Assembly: GCF_023806125.1 (NCBI RefSeq)
Contig: NZ_JAMSKT010000006.1
Coordinates: 1 to 64,000 of the forward strand
Reading direction: 5' to 3'
Length of the DNA: 64,000 nt
Source of the DNA: Clostridium caldaquaticum
Lineage (GTDB): Bacteria > Bacillota > Clostridia > Clostridiales > Clostridiaceae
Numbering within the stretch: the first letter of the stretch is position 1; the number at the start of each line of letters is the position of its first letter. The notes under the pieces are model-generated. The model was not told where the DNA came from and did no database searches. It was given only the letters and a program-made list of their open reading frames with translations. The position numbers were made by a program, and so were the translations under genes. Below, piece after piece: positions 1-8,467 of this stretch.

Positions 1-426
1 ATCCTTCAAAATTCCAAAACCTCCTATTGTTCAGTCCTTCCCACGCTAACGCGTATTACGTGGTACTATGACCTCTGCTGACTTCTGATAGTTCAGCCAT
101 ACATCACTGCATGGGTTGTTATTTCTAAATTCATATCCATAACTTATCTATCAGACCTCCCCGGGTAAGAACGTAATCTTTCACTCCATATATCTGCTAC
201 ATTTACACCGCCTGTTTGGGATAGTCTTTGGGCTTTGTTTTGTAATGCAAACTCACCCACAAGCATATGCCTTATATGTAGTTTCTGTTCGTCAGACCAG
301 AGCTTTGCCGCCGACTTCCTTCAGATTCCACCTCACGGTGGACACCCTTGTCTTAAGCTAACGGTTGGTACTATCAACCCCCGTATCGGACTTTCACCGA
401 CAAGATTACGCCCATGCCGGGCGCAC
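1..426 (-). mobile_element. Group IIC intron, 5' ribozyme part (runs off the left edge)
   Basis: Read on the minus strand, the sequence begins GTGCGCCCGGCATGGGCG at 426. It continues through blocks that I recognise from bacterial class C (IIC) introns such as the Oceanobacillus iheyensis one: CAAGGGTGTCC, then AATCTGAAGGAAG, GAGTTTGCAT and TTACCCGGGGAGGTCTG. This covers domains I to III and the start of domain IV. Near the left edge AGGAGG is followed ten bases later by TTG AAG GAT (minus strand, 9 to 1), the likely start of the intron-encoded reverse transcriptase/maturase, whose body lies outside the window. The 5' splice boundary sits four bases past a perfect terminator hairpin, the usual IIC insertion site. 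Domains V and VI and the 3' exon cannot be seen. Confidence 0.93.
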
Positions 427-430
427 ATTA

Positions 431-459
431 AAACCACAAGTTCTTAGAACTTGTGGTTT
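431..459 (-). terminator. Intrinsic terminator hairpin, intron target site
   Basis: Positions 431-444 and 446-459 form a perfect 14-bp inverted repeat around a single central base. On the minus strand it follows the Spo0E-like gene and runs into TTTTAAT, after which the group II intron begins. It serves as the terminator of that gene and as the 5' exon motif used by the intron. Confidence 0.85.
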
Positions 460-480
460 ATTGTTTTTTGATGGTGTATA

Positions 481-666
481 TTAAGCTGCATCTTTTGGAT
501 TAACATTTTTTTTGTAGTTTTCATATTCAGAAAGAAGCTTGTCTAATTGTTGGCTGCAGTCTACTACTGATTTATCAGTAAGCTGTTTATTACTGTTTAT
601 TAAATTGTATAATAATATTCTTAATTTTTCTATTTTCTCAGTTAGTATCTGCAAATTTACTTCCAT
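481..666 (-). CDS. Spo0E-like aspartyl-phosphate phosphatase family protein
   Basis: This 61-residue protein matches the Spo0E-like family in size and pattern: an N-terminal helix with an IEKLR core, a variable linker, and a second helix with the family signature SQQLDKLL (SQxLD) near residues 38-45. Family members dephosphorylate response regulators of the Spo0A phosphorelay and so delay sporulation, acting as small two-helix cytoplasmic proteins. Which regulator this copy acts on cannot be told from sequence. The gene stands alone on the minus strand and ends 21 bases before a terminator that has been invaded by a group IIC intron. Family assignment is fairly sure; the phosphatase role is by family. 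Confidence 0.85.
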   Translation of the reverse strand: MEVNLQILTEKIEKLRILLYNLINSNKQLTDKSVVDCSQQLDKLLSEYENYKKNVNPKDAA

Positions 667-901
667 AAATATTACCTCATTTGATTAATATTCTTTGTAT
701 TTATATTTTATCAGATTTTAGATAGATTGGAATACAATTTATAAGCCAATATAATTCAAAAATTTACATAAAAAACTATCGTTGTGGTAATTATTAGAAT
801 ATATACAAAGGTTTTACAATTGAAAATTAGGAAGAGTGTTGAAAATTAGGGGTTTGGTAATATATGTAAATGACGAAAAAAGTCTACTTTTTAGATATTA
901 T

Positions 902-1444
902 TTATTCACCTTTAAAAGTTTTATTAGTGCTTACGGATGAATAAAAAGGTAATTTCTTTACATAAAGCATTAGATATCTAGCTGTTATACCTATGAAAAA
1001 ACCTGTTCCTATTCCAGCTGCAGAAAGAACAGGAAGATAAATAATTATATTTATGTTTTGTATTATTATTGCAGAAACAAAAATTTGACCTAAATTATGA
1101 AAAAAAGCTCCAGTTATACTTACACCAATTATACTTATATATTCTTTACCTAATCTTTTAATTAAGTACATTGCTATAAGGCTAAAAATGCCTCCAATAA
1201 TACTGTATAGCAAGCTTGATACAGAACCCCCAAATATGGTAGAAAGTAAAATTCTTAAAATTAGAACTATAAAAGTATCTTTTAAATTAAAAAGGTACAA
1301 ACAAATTAATGTAATAATGTTTGAAAGTCCAAGTTTTGCACCAGGAGCTATAAATGGTACTGGAAGCAAATTTTCAACTATGTAAAGTACAAGAGCCTGT
1401 GCAACAAGAAGAGCTATAAAGGTTAGTTTATGAGTCTTTTTCAT
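902..1444 (-). CDS. Gx transporter family membrane protein (HepS component I-like)
   Basis: The product is about 180 residues and almost wholly hydrophobic, with five or six predicted membrane segments. It carries the pattern of the family once annotated as heptaprenyl diphosphate synthase component I and now called Gx transporter: a PFIAPGAKLGLSNI block near residues 33-46 and glycine-rich helices. It resembles substrate-binding subunits of energy-coupling (ECF-type) transporters, but the substrate is unknown. An ATG at 1456 overlaps the stop of the upstream gene, but GGAGG (1450-1454) lies just inside it and five bases before the ATG at 1444, so 1444 is the better start. It is translationally coupled to the NusG_II gene, and both face away from apbE. 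Family sure, substrate unknown. Confidence 0.85.
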   Translation of the reverse strand: MKKTHKLTFIALLVAQALVLYIVENLLPVPFIAPGAKLGLSNIITLICLYLFNLKDTFIVLILRILLSTIFGGSVSSLLYSIIGGIFSLIAMYLIKRLGKEYISIIGVSITGAFFHNLGQIFVSAIIIQNINIIIYLPVLSAAGIGTGFFIGITARYLMLYVKKLPFYSSVSTNKTFKGE

Positions 1445-1455
1445 GAGAACCTCCA

Positions 1456-1836
1456 TTAAAACGATAAATCATCAGTTTCTATATTTTGTCCCTTAATCTG
1501 AACTACCACTTTATGAGGCAGACATACAAGTATCTGACCAGGTTTATCTATTGAACCATCTTTAATACATATCTTATCTGGACAGTCTGCATCCAGTATT
1601 TTCACTTTGCCATTTGATATATCTACTATATTTTTTCCAAGATCCGTTTGTATATTAATTCTCTCATTGTGGTTATTATCCAAGAGAAACTTTTTATAAA
1701 GCTTACCGTCAACTTCAATTTCAACATATTTGGCATTATAGGTTTTATAAGAGTTGATAAATGGAATGGCAGAGAAAACTAAAGCTATCACAATTAATAC
1801 TATTATAACTACAATATCTAATGGTTTCAGTTTCAT
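1456..1836 (-). CDS. NusG domain II-containing protein
   Basis: This 126-residue protein has an N-terminal membrane segment (about residues 8-28) and an extracytoplasmic domain of the NusG_II type. The domain carries the family hallmark ADCPDKICIKDG near residues 83-94, with two cysteines, followed by ILVCLPHKVVVQI. Despite the name it is not a transcription factor; such proteins occur beside Gx transporters and ApbE in anaerobic Firmicutes. The paired cysteines suggest a redox or cofactor-binding role, but that is inference. A minus-strand GAGGAA stands before the ATG at 1836. The stop overlaps the first ATG of the next gene (TAATG), so the two form one operon. Confidence 0.88.
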   Translation of the reverse strand: MKLKPLDIVVIIVLIVIALVFSAIPFINSYKTYNAKYVEIEVDGKLYKKFLLDNNHNERINIQTDLGKNIVDISNGKVKILDADCPDKICIKDGSIDKPGQILVCLPHKVVVQIKGQNIETDDLSF

Positions 1837-2250
1837 GAAAATTCCTCATTTCTCTATATTAATTAATTTCTATATTATCATGTTTAATATTAAGGTAAGT
1901 TTTTATTAATTTTAAGATATGGTATTACATAATAATGTAGTTTTAAAATCTTCACCTTCTATTTTATACAAAAAATACTATAAGTGTATAGCTGGATATG
2001 AACTATTTTTTTTAAAATAAATAATAGGGAAAAAATATCTTAAATACTACTAAATAAAATGTTTGTTTTTAAATAAATAGTAACACATTGATAATGTAAG
2101 AGAATGTTGTTAATTAATATGTTAACAAAATATATAGGAAATAGTATAAATGTGGTTATAACATTTTCATTGAGGTTTAACTTTTTTGTGATATAATAAT
2201 AAATATTATTTATTATGGTTCTAATATCTTTTTATTATGGAGGAATTATA
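1837..2250. other. Divergent intergenic region, about 410 bp
   Basis: This very A/T-rich gap separates the NusG_II operon (minus) from apbE (plus). It must hold promoters for both directions. I see one good sigma-A-like promoter on the plus strand (listed separately) and no ORF, RNA motif or long repeat that I can support. Confidence 0.6.
2170..2197 (+). promoter_or_regulatory. Probable sigma-A promoter of apbE
   Basis: TTGAGG (2170-2175) and TATAAT (2192-2197) are 16 bases apart and lie about 55 bases before the apbE start. The -10 is perfect and the -35 matches at four of six positions. Confidence 0.6.
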
Positions 2251-3294
2251 ATGAAAATTATAAATAAAAAAAATATCTTTTTTTTATTATCTGTTATTAT
2301 AACCTCATTTTCTGTTTTATTTGGATGTCAAAAAAATACTCAGCCTGTATCTAAGACACAGATTATTTTAGGTACTTCTTGTACTATAAAGTTATATGAT
2401 AATATATCTGACGAAACCTTTGAAAAAGTATTTAACAGATTGAAAGAAATTGAAGACAAGATGAGTATTAATAAGGATAAAAGTGAAGTTATAGATATAA
2501 ATAGTGCTGCTGGTAAAGATTATGTTAAGGTTTCAGATGATACCTTTGAAGTAATTAAAAAAGGTATTTATTATAGTTCCTTATATAATAAGTTTGATAT
2601 TACAATAGGGCCTCTTGTAAAATTATGGAATATAAGTTTTGATAATGCGGTTAATGCAAGAATTCCAGAAGATAAGGAAATAAAAGATAGATTGCCATTA
2701 GTAGACTATAATAAGGTGCTGCTTAATGAAAGTGAAAGTAAAATCATGCTGAAGGAAAAGGGAATGATGATAGATTTAGGAGGTATTGCAAAAGGTTATG
2801 CTGCTGATGAAGCTGTTAGAATTTTAAAAGAGAGAGGAGTTCAGCATGCTATAGTAAATTTGGGCGGAAATGTAATGACACTAGGTGGAAGACCTGATGG
2901 CAGCTCGTGGACTATTGGAGTTCAGCATCCTTTCGATGATAGGGGAAATTACGTAGGAACTGTAAGAGTATCTGATAAAACCGTTGTAACATCTGGAATT
3001 TATGAAAGATATATTAAAGTAAATGATAAAATTTATCATCACATATTGGATAAAAATACAGGATACCCAGTAGATAATGAACTTTTAAGCGTTACTATTA
3101 TAACCGATAAGTCTATTGATGGAGATGGACTTTCTAAGATATTTGCTTTAGGTGTTGAAAAAGGTATGGAGCTTATAAAAACTTTAAAAGGTGTAGATGC
3201 AATATTTATAACAAAAGATAATAAGATTTATATAAGCCCTTCGTTGAAAGGGAATTTTCAGTTGACAGATAATAGTTTTAAACTTATAGAATAA
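2251..3294 (+). CDS. apbE: FAD:protein FMN transferase (ApbE family), lipoprotein
   Basis: ApbE enzymes covalently attach FMN from FAD to threonine residues of membrane redox proteins such as Rnf or Nqr subunits. The 347-residue product begins with a lipoprotein signal peptide ending in a LFGC lipobox, so it is exported and anchored to the outer face of the membrane. ApbE landmarks are visible: ILGTSCTIKLY near the mature start, the DLGGIAKGYAAD block, a VNLGGNV motif and, later, TSGIYERY and a HHILDKNTGYPV stretch. GGAGG (2239-2243) is seven bases before the ATG at 2251; an in-frame upstream ATG at 2215 lacks a ribosome site. It is transcribed away from the NusG_II/Gx pair, a common companion set. 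No flavinylation target protein is encoded in this window. Confidence 0.94.
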   Translation: MKIINKKNIFFLLSVIITSFSVLFGCQKNTQPVSKTQIILGTSCTIKLYDNISDETFEKVFNRLKEIEDKMSINKDKSEVIDINSAAGKDYVKVSDDTFEVIKKGIYYSSLYNKFDITIGPLVKLWNISFDNAVNARIPEDKEIKDRLPLVDYNKVLLNESESKIMLKEKGMMIDLGGIAKGYAADEAVRILKERGVQHAIVNLGGNVMTLGGRPDGSSWTIGVQHPFDDRGNYVGTVRVSDKTVVTSGIYERYIKVNDKIYHHILDKNTGYPVDNELLSVTIITDKSIDGDGLSKIFALGVEKGMELIKTLKGVDAIFITKDNKIYISPSLKGNFQLTDNSFKLIE

Positions 3295-3312
3295 ATAAAA
3301 ATAGAGCTTAAC

Positions 3313-3345
3313 AAATAGAGCTTGAAACAAAAGGCTCTATTTTTT
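3313..3345 (+). terminator. Rho-independent terminator after apbE
   Basis: AAATAGAGC (3313-3321) pairs with GCTCTATTT (3334-3342) and is followed by a short T run. Confidence 0.85.
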
Positions 3346-3432
3346 GCAAGTTTTAATAATATTTACTTTTACTATTGAATTAATAGTTATATAATGTAAA
3401 ATAAAAAGAAACTAAACTAATGAGGTGAAACT

Positions 3433-3621
3433 ATGAATATTGATGAACTAATAAATAGAATAAATTATCTTTATAAAAAAAGTCAGGAAATAGGACTTAC
3501 AGATGAAGAGAAAGAGGAACAGAAGATTTTAAGAAGGCAATACATTGATAATGTTAAAAGAAATTTCAGAGCGCAGCTGGAAACTATAGAAAGAAAAACT
3601 GACAGGAAGAGATTAAATTGA
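3433..3621 (+). CDS. DUF896 domain protein (YnzC-like)
   Basis: This 62-residue soluble protein fits the DUF896/YnzC family: an opening helix MNIDELINRIN, the block GLTDEEKEEQKILRRQYI near residues 21-38, and a basic helix after it. In Bacillus, members are small cytoplasmic helical hairpins linked to the SOS or sporulation context, but no biochemical role is settled. TGAGGTGA stands ten bases before the ATG. The hprK gene starts 16 bases after its stop with its own AAGGAG, so the two may be co-transcribed. Family assignment is strong; function is unknown. Confidence 0.87.
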   Translation: MNIDELINRINYLYKKSQEIGLTDEEKEEQKILRRQYIDNVKRNFRAQLETIERKTDRKRLN

Positions 3622-3636
3622 AAGGAGATAATTTAA

Positions 3637-4539
3637 ATGGCTGTTACTATTGAAAATTTAATTGAAGATTTAAAACTTGAAATAATTGTTCAAGGAAAGG
3701 AGAATAGAGAAATAACTTTAAGTGATTTAAATAGACCTGGTCTTCAATTTTCAGGATTTTATAATTATTTTGCTAATGAAAGAGTGCAAATAGTCGGAAT
3801 GGCAGAATGGAGTTTTTTGGATGCAATGCAGCCAGAGCTTAGAAAAAAAAGGTTAAAAAAATTCTTTCAATTTGAAACCCCTTGTATTGTAGTAAGCAGA
3901 GGATTAGAGCCGCATGATGAGTTTATTGAGGCTGCTAAGGAAAATAATAGGTGGGTGCTTAGAACAACTAGTATTACAACTCGTTTTATAAGTAAGCTTA
4001 CCACTTACCTTGATGACAAGCTTGCGCCTGAAACTAGAATGCATGGTGTTCTGGTAGATGTATATGGAATAGGCATACTTATAACAGGAGAAAGTGGAAT
4101 TGGTAAAAGTGAAACTGCTTTAGAGCTTATAAAAAGAGGTCATAGATTAGTAGCAGATGATGCTGTTGATATAAAAGAAATAGATGGTATTTTAAGAGGA
4201 AGAGCGCCTTATATAACTTCTGGAATGATGGAAGTTAGAGGTATGGGAATAATTGATGTGCCTGCCTTATATGGATTAAGTTCTGTGCTTACTGAAAAAA
4301 CAATTCATATGGTGATTTATCTTGAACAATGGAAAGATGATGAGAATTATGATAGACTAGGTACGGATAATGTATATATTGAAATATTAAATGTACCTGT
4401 TAAGAAAATGACCTTGCCTATTAGACCAGGAAGAAATCTTGCCGTTATTATTGAGGCAGCTGCTGCTAATTATAGGTACAGTTTAAATTCTAAGATTACA
4501 CCGGTAGATACAATAAATAGCAGAATTGGTTTAGGATAA
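3637..4539 (+). CDS. hprK: HPr kinase/phosphorylase
   Basis: HprK phosphorylates HPr on its regulatory serine and removes that phosphate again, setting carbon catabolite control in low-GC Gram-positives. The 300-residue protein has the usual N-terminal domain (about 1-130) and a C-terminal kinase domain with a P-loop GESGIGKSE at residues 151-159. It also has the HprK signature EVRGMGIIDVPALYG around 199-213. Length matches the family. The start is preceded by AAAGGAGATAA. The next gene begins five bases after the stop, so hprK probably heads a short operon with the folate enzyme. HPr itself and other PTS parts are not in the window. Confidence 0.96.
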   Translation: MAVTIENLIEDLKLEIIVQGKENREITLSDLNRPGLQFSGFYNYFANERVQIVGMAEWSFLDAMQPELRKKRLKKFFQFETPCIVVSRGLEPHDEFIEAAKENNRWVLRTTSITTRFISKLTTYLDDKLAPETRMHGVLVDVYGIGILITGESGIGKSETALELIKRGHRLVADDAVDIKEIDGILRGRAPYITSGMMEVRGMGIIDVPALYGLSSVLTEKTIHMVIYLEQWKDDENYDRLGTDNVYIEILNVPVKKMTLPIRPGRNLAVIIEAAAANYRYSLNSKITPVDTINSRIGLG

Positions 4540-4544
4540 TAAGT

Positions 4545-5093
4545 ATGATGGAAAAAAATCAATTAAGAAACCATATGAAAACTATAAGGGATTTTATTAT
4601 AGCTGAAGAAAAAGATCAGTACGATAGAGTCATTTTTAATAAGGTTATTAACAGTGAATATTATAATAAATCTAGTATTATTTTTGTATATGTAAGCTTT
4701 AATTCTGAAGTAGATACGCACAGAATAATTAAACATGCTTTGGAAAATAATAAAATTATATGTGTACCTAAGATAATAAATAAAACTAAAGGCATGAAGG
4801 CTGTTAGAATAAATACCATTGAAGAGCTTAAGAGAAATTCTTTTGGTATATTAGAGCCTGAAAATTTTTCAAATATTATAAATCCCGAAGAAATTGAATT
4901 AATGATTATTCCAGGCCTTGCTTTTGATAAAAAGGGTGGTAGAGTTGGATATGGTGCAGGATATTATGACAAATATATAAAAGCTGCGAAAAAAAATATC
5001 AAAAAGGTTGGATTGGCTTACCGATTTCAGCTTGTATCAGAAGTACCTAAGGAAGAGCACGATGTAGTTATGGACGTTATTATTACAGACTAG
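4545..5093 (+). CDS. 5-formyltetrahydrofolate cyclo-ligase
   Basis: The enzyme converts 5-formyl-THF plus ATP into 5,10-methenyl-THF, returning this storage folate to one-carbon metabolism. The 182-residue length is usual. The C-terminal signature GGRVGYGAGYYDKYI (about residues 130-144) carries the ATP-phosphate and folate-binding residues, and an IIPGLAFDKKGG stretch leads into it. The N-terminus KNQLRNHMKTIRD is the basic substrate-contact helix. Two ATGs follow each other (4545 and 4548). The only ribosome site is a weak AGGA inside the end of hprK, which suggests coupled translation. Cytosolic. Confidence 0.93.
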   Translation: MMEKNQLRNHMKTIRDFIIAEEKDQYDRVIFNKVINSEYYNKSSIIFVYVSFNSEVDTHRIIKHALENNKIICVPKIINKTKGMKAVRINTIEELKRNSFGILEPENFSNIINPEEIELMIIPGLAFDKKGGRVGYGAGYYDKYIKAAKKNIKKVGLAYRFQLVSEVPKEEHDVVMDVIITD

Positions 5094-5129
5094 CTGTCTT
5101 TAACTAAAAAATATAAATCAGGTGAATTT

Positions 5130-6068
5130 ATGCTGATATTTGATATATTAAATAACTTTAAAATTATAGACGAAAAATTAGAGATAGGGAAGAGTCATTA
5201 CTGGATTGTTTTAAAAGCAGATGAACTGTATAAGATTAAATCAGTTCTGGCACTGGATGAAGAAAGCCTCCAAGAATGTGTTAACTTAGACCAGTTCCCT
5301 AAGCTGAATTTTTTTGCAGGATATATGTTTATAGTTTTTAATATATTACAATATAATTTGTCTGAAGTAATTTCTAAAGAGTTAAATATTTTTTTAAGTA
5401 AAGATTATATCATAACAGTATATAAAGATGAACTTAGTATTATACAAGATTTAATAAATGATATAGAACAATGCAAAAATATATTCATACTAAAAGAAAA
5501 ACCTAATGCTTCCATTGTTTTATACTACATACTTGACAGGATAATACTGAGAAACTATGATGTAATATCTTCCTTAGAAGCTCATGCTGATAAAATAGAA
5601 ATAAATATACTAAGAAGTCCAAGAAGGGAACAAATAGATGAACTTATCCATTTAAGAAGACAAGTTTATAAAATCAGAAAGTATTTAAATCCTTTAAGAT
5701 ATATTGGGGATAGTTTGGTTAGCAATGAAAATTGCATTATAGAAGATGAAAATATAGTTTTTTTTAAAAATCTTAGTGATAAAATTGAAAAACTTATGTT
5801 GTCTCTTGAAAGTTTAGTTTCCGATTTAGCCTTGGTTAGAGAAGCTTTTGAATCTGAGATTTCAAATAAGACAAATGAACTCATGAAGGTCTTTACACTG
5901 ATTGCGAGCATATTTTTACCGCTGAATTTAATAACAAGTATGTATGGAATGAATTTTAGAAATATTCCTTTTGTAGAATTAGAATATGGTTATTATATAG
6001 TTACTTTCATGATGATTTTAATTTCTGTAGGTTTATTATTTTTGTTTAAGAAAAAAAGGTGGCTTTAA
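5130..6068 (+). CDS. corA: CorA-family divalent cation transporter
   Basis: CorA proteins are pentameric Mg2+ (or Co2+/Ni2+) channels of the cytoplasmic membrane. The 312-residue protein has a long soluble N-terminal part rich in charged helices and two C-terminal membrane segments (about 250-272 and 285-306). The family's selectivity motif YGMNF lies between them, and a basic KKKRW tail follows. The first domain is diverged, so the preferred metal is uncertain. AGGTGA stands before the ATG. It follows the cyclo-ligase by 36 bases with no visible terminator, so it may be read from the same transcript. Confidence 0.9.
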   Translation: MLIFDILNNFKIIDEKLEIGKSHYWIVLKADELYKIKSVLALDEESLQECVNLDQFPKLNFFAGYMFIVFNILQYNLSEVISKELNIFLSKDYIITVYKDELSIIQDLINDIEQCKNIFILKEKPNASIVLYYILDRIILRNYDVISSLEAHADKIEINILRSPRREQIDELIHLRRQVYKIRKYLNPLRYIGDSLVSNENCIIEDENIVFFKNLSDKIEKLMLSLESLVSDLALVREAFESEISNKTNELMKVFTLIASIFLPLNLITSMYGMNFRNIPFVELEYGYYIVTFMMILISVGLLFLFKKKRWL

Positions 6069-6139
6069 TTTGTGTTTTATATAATAACTTGTTAAATGTA
6101 CATATAAATATAAAATGAGCTATAGAGAGGAAAATATTT

Positions 6140-7546
6140 ATGGAAAATAATATGAATTTAAGTAAAAAATATGAATATGCCTGGGATAAGTATTCTAAGG
6201 AGGATATAGAGAAGGTTTTTGAATTAAGCGATAGATACAAAAGTTTTATGTCTAGATGTAAAACTGAAAGGGAATGTGTTAGTGAGTTTATTTCTATAGC
6301 TGAAAAATCTGGTTATAAAAATATAGAAACTCTCATTAAAGAAAATAAAAGACTAAAATCAGGAGATAAAGTGTATGCCAATAATATGAATAAAACTTTG
6401 GCTTTATTTGTTATTGGTTCTGAGCCTTTTGAAAAAGGAATGAAAATTCTTGGTGCACATGTTGATTCACCAAGGCTTGACTTAAAGCAAAATCCTCTTT
6501 ATGAAGATACTGATTTGGCTATGTTTGAAACGCATTATTACGGTGGAATTAAGAAGTATCAATGGGTTACTATACCACTTGCTATTCATGGTGTTGTAGT
6601 TAAAAAGGATGGAAAAATAATTAATATAGTTATAGGTGAACATGAAAATGATCCTGTTATAGGTATTTCTGATCTTTTAGTACACTTGTCAGCAGATCAG
6701 CTTCAAAAAAAGCTAGATAAAGGAATTGAAGGAGAAGACCTTAATATATTAGTTGGAAGTATCCCAATAGAAGATAAAAATGTTAAAGAAAGAGTTAAAG
6801 CTAATATTCTTAAAATATTAAATGATAAATATGGCATGGTTGAAGAAGATTTTGTATCAGCTGAACTTGAAGTAGTTCCAGCAGGTACAGCAAGAGATTA
6901 CGGCCTTGACAGAAGTATGGTGCTTGCTTATGGTCAAGATGACAGAGTATGTGCGTATACTTCTTTTGAGGCACTTATGAAAATTCAAAATACAGATAAA
7001 ACTTGTGCAGCAATATTTGTAGATAAAGAAGAAATAGGAAGTGTTGGAGCTACAGGAATGCATTCTAAATTTTTTGAAAATGTTGTTGCCGAGCTTATGG
7101 AGCTGTCTGGTGAATACAGCAGCTTAAAGTTAAGGAGAACTCTCTCAAATTCTAAGATGCTTTCTTCTGATGTAAGTGCAGCCTATGATCCTAATTTTCC
7201 TTCTGTTATGGAAAGAAAGAATGCAGCTTACTTTGGAAAGGGTATAGTATTTAATAAATATACTGGAGCAAGAGGAAAATCAGGTTGTAATGATGCTAAT
7301 CCTGAGTTTATAGCTGAACTTAGAGCTATAATGGAAAAGCATGGAGTAGTGTGGCAGACGGCAGAGCTTGGTAAAGTTGATCAAGGTGGTGGAGGTACTA
7401 TAGCCTATATACTTGCTGAATATAATATGCAGGTTATAGACTGTGGTATTGCACTTCATAATATGCATGCTCCTTGGGAAATTGCAAGTAAAGCAGATAT
7501 TTATGAAGCTGTAAAGGCATACTACGCATTTTTAAAAGAATCATAA
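6140..7546 (+). CDS. M18 family aminopeptidase (aspartyl aminopeptidase)
   Basis: M18 enzymes are large cytoplasmic di-zinc aminopeptidases preferring acidic N-terminal residues. In this 468-residue protein the first metal ligands lie in LGAHVDSPRLDLKQ (about 107-120). The catalytic Glu pair is in VDKEEIGSVGATG (about 294-306), the GQDDRVCAYTS block at 269-279 supplies another ligand, and the last histidine is in IALHNMHAPWE near the C-terminus. All expected motifs are present. GAGAGG before 6140 supports this start over the internal ATG at 6152. It is followed by a strong two-way terminator and probably forms its own unit. Confidence 0.94.
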   Translation: MENNMNLSKKYEYAWDKYSKEDIEKVFELSDRYKSFMSRCKTERECVSEFISIAEKSGYKNIETLIKENKRLKSGDKVYANNMNKTLALFVIGSEPFEKGMKILGAHVDSPRLDLKQNPLYEDTDLAMFETHYYGGIKKYQWVTIPLAIHGVVVKKDGKIINIVIGEHENDPVIGISDLLVHLSADQLQKKLDKGIEGEDLNILVGSIPIEDKNVKERVKANILKILNDKYGMVEEDFVSAELEVVPAGTARDYGLDRSMVLAYGQDDRVCAYTSFEALMKIQNTDKTCAAIFVDKEEIGSVGATGMHSKFFENVVAELMELSGEYSSLKLRRTLSNSKMLSSDVSAAYDPNFPSVMERKNAAYFGKGIVFNKYTGARGKSGCNDANPEFIAELRAIMEKHGVVWQTAELGKVDQGGGGTIAYILAEYNMQVIDCGIALHNMHAPWEIASKADIYEAVKAYYAFLKES

Positions 7547-7560
7547 AAATATAAAAATAA

Positions 7561-7604
7561 TAAATAAAAATCTTGCAAATTTTTTTGTGCAAGATTTTTA
7601 TTTA
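7561..7604. terminator. Bidirectional terminator between the aminopeptidase and a lipoprotein gene
   Basis: Positions 7561-7577 and 7588-7604 form a perfect 17-bp stem with a ten-base, T-rich loop. Because the flanking genes converge, A/T-rich arms give a T run in both directions. Confidence 0.92.
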
Positions 7605-7618
7605 TTTTTTAAAATATA

Positions 7619-8107
7619 TTACTTGTATAAGTATTCACATAAATTAAATAGATTATATAGTGGCTGTATTCCAGTCATGTCTATATAATCCATAGAATAA
7701 GTTCCATCCCAGGGATAAACTGATATGTACCTTTCGTTATAAATATTTATTACATATTTATCTTTGTTAAAAGTAAAATATAGCTTATAAGAAGCCTTTT
7801 CTGGAAGTTCTTTAGGTTTTTCTATAAAATTAGTCTTTTTTAAAGCTTTTGTAAAATTTTTTATTGTATCAATGTCTTCTTTTGAAAGTTCTTTTTCCTT
7901 ATAAAAGTTTGTATCTAAAGCATTTACTTTAAAGGTAGTTTCAAAAGTTAAGTTTTTTACAAGATTGTTAGTATAATATAAATTATTAGGCTTTTTTCTT
8001 GTTAAAGTAAAGTTATTTATTGTATAACTGCCTATTTTTACAGTACATCCTGTTAAAATAACAGGAATAATTAGAAATATAAAAATATTAAGTAATTTCT
8101 TTTTCAA
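7619..8107 (-). CDS. Hypothetical lipoprotein
   Basis: I do not recognise this 162-residue protein. Its N-terminus is a clear lipoprotein signal: MKKK, a hydrophobic stretch, then the lipobox ILTGC at about residues 17-21. It should therefore be exported and lipid-anchored. The mature part is lysine- and tyrosine-rich, with beta-like stretches (YKLYFTFNKDKYVINIY). The start is TTG at 8107, with GGGTGA upstream on the minus strand. It is a single gene, convergent with the aminopeptidase and divergent from the small-protein cluster. No partner suggests a job. Confidence 0.75.
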   Translation of the reverse strand: MKKKLLNIFIFLIIPVILTGCTVKIGSYTINNFTLTRKKPNNLYYTNNLVKNLTFETTFKVNALDTNFYKEKELSKEDIDTIKNFTKALKKTNFIEKPKELPEKASYKLYFTFNKDKYVINIYNERYISVYPWDGTYSMDYIDMTGIQPLYNLFNLCEYLYK

Positions 8108-8314
8108 TTAATCACCCTATTATTCATACTCTCAAAATAAAAATATGTTTAATAGTTTATGAATATTACAAATATATGTTTTTATTGAAAATAAAATTAT
8201 AAACAAAATCAATTAATTTCTTAATATAGATACTTTTTACTATGTTTTTTTAATTTTTATAAAGAATAAAACCTATAGGAGTGGAAAATCTAATATATGA
8301 AAGGGGAGTTGAAT

Positions 8315-8446
8315 ATGCAAAATAAAATGAGATATACTTTTAATAATAAAAAGGAAGATGGAAAATTCAAAAAGAAAAATATTAAACATGATCCTCAAGC
8401 AGAGAGCTCAAGAGCAGTATTTGATGACCCTGGTATAAAACATTAA
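8315..8446 (+). CDS. Small charged protein, first of a five-gene cluster
   Basis: This 43-codon ORF starts at ATG 8315 behind AAGGGGAG and ends TAA. The product is hydrophilic: a lysine-rich first half, then the segment HDPQAESSRAVFDDPGIKH. It has no membrane segment, signal peptide or cysteine. The pattern recalls short uncharacterised clostridial proteins of about 40 residues, but I cannot assign a family with certainty. Four more small ORFs follow on the same strand with gaps of 21 to 25 bases or an overlap, each with its own ribosome site. Compositional bias and low hydrophobicity suggest a disordered protein. Confidence 0.68.
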   Translation: MQNKMRYTFNNKKEDGKFKKKNIKHDPQAESSRAVFDDPGIKH

Positions 8447-8467
8447 AATGAAAGGGTGGTTGATTTA

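Noticed and set aside
235-447. Open frame of 70 codons on the plus strand
   Set aside because: It lies antisense to the group IIC intron RNA, which explains the sequence conservation. It has no ribosome site.
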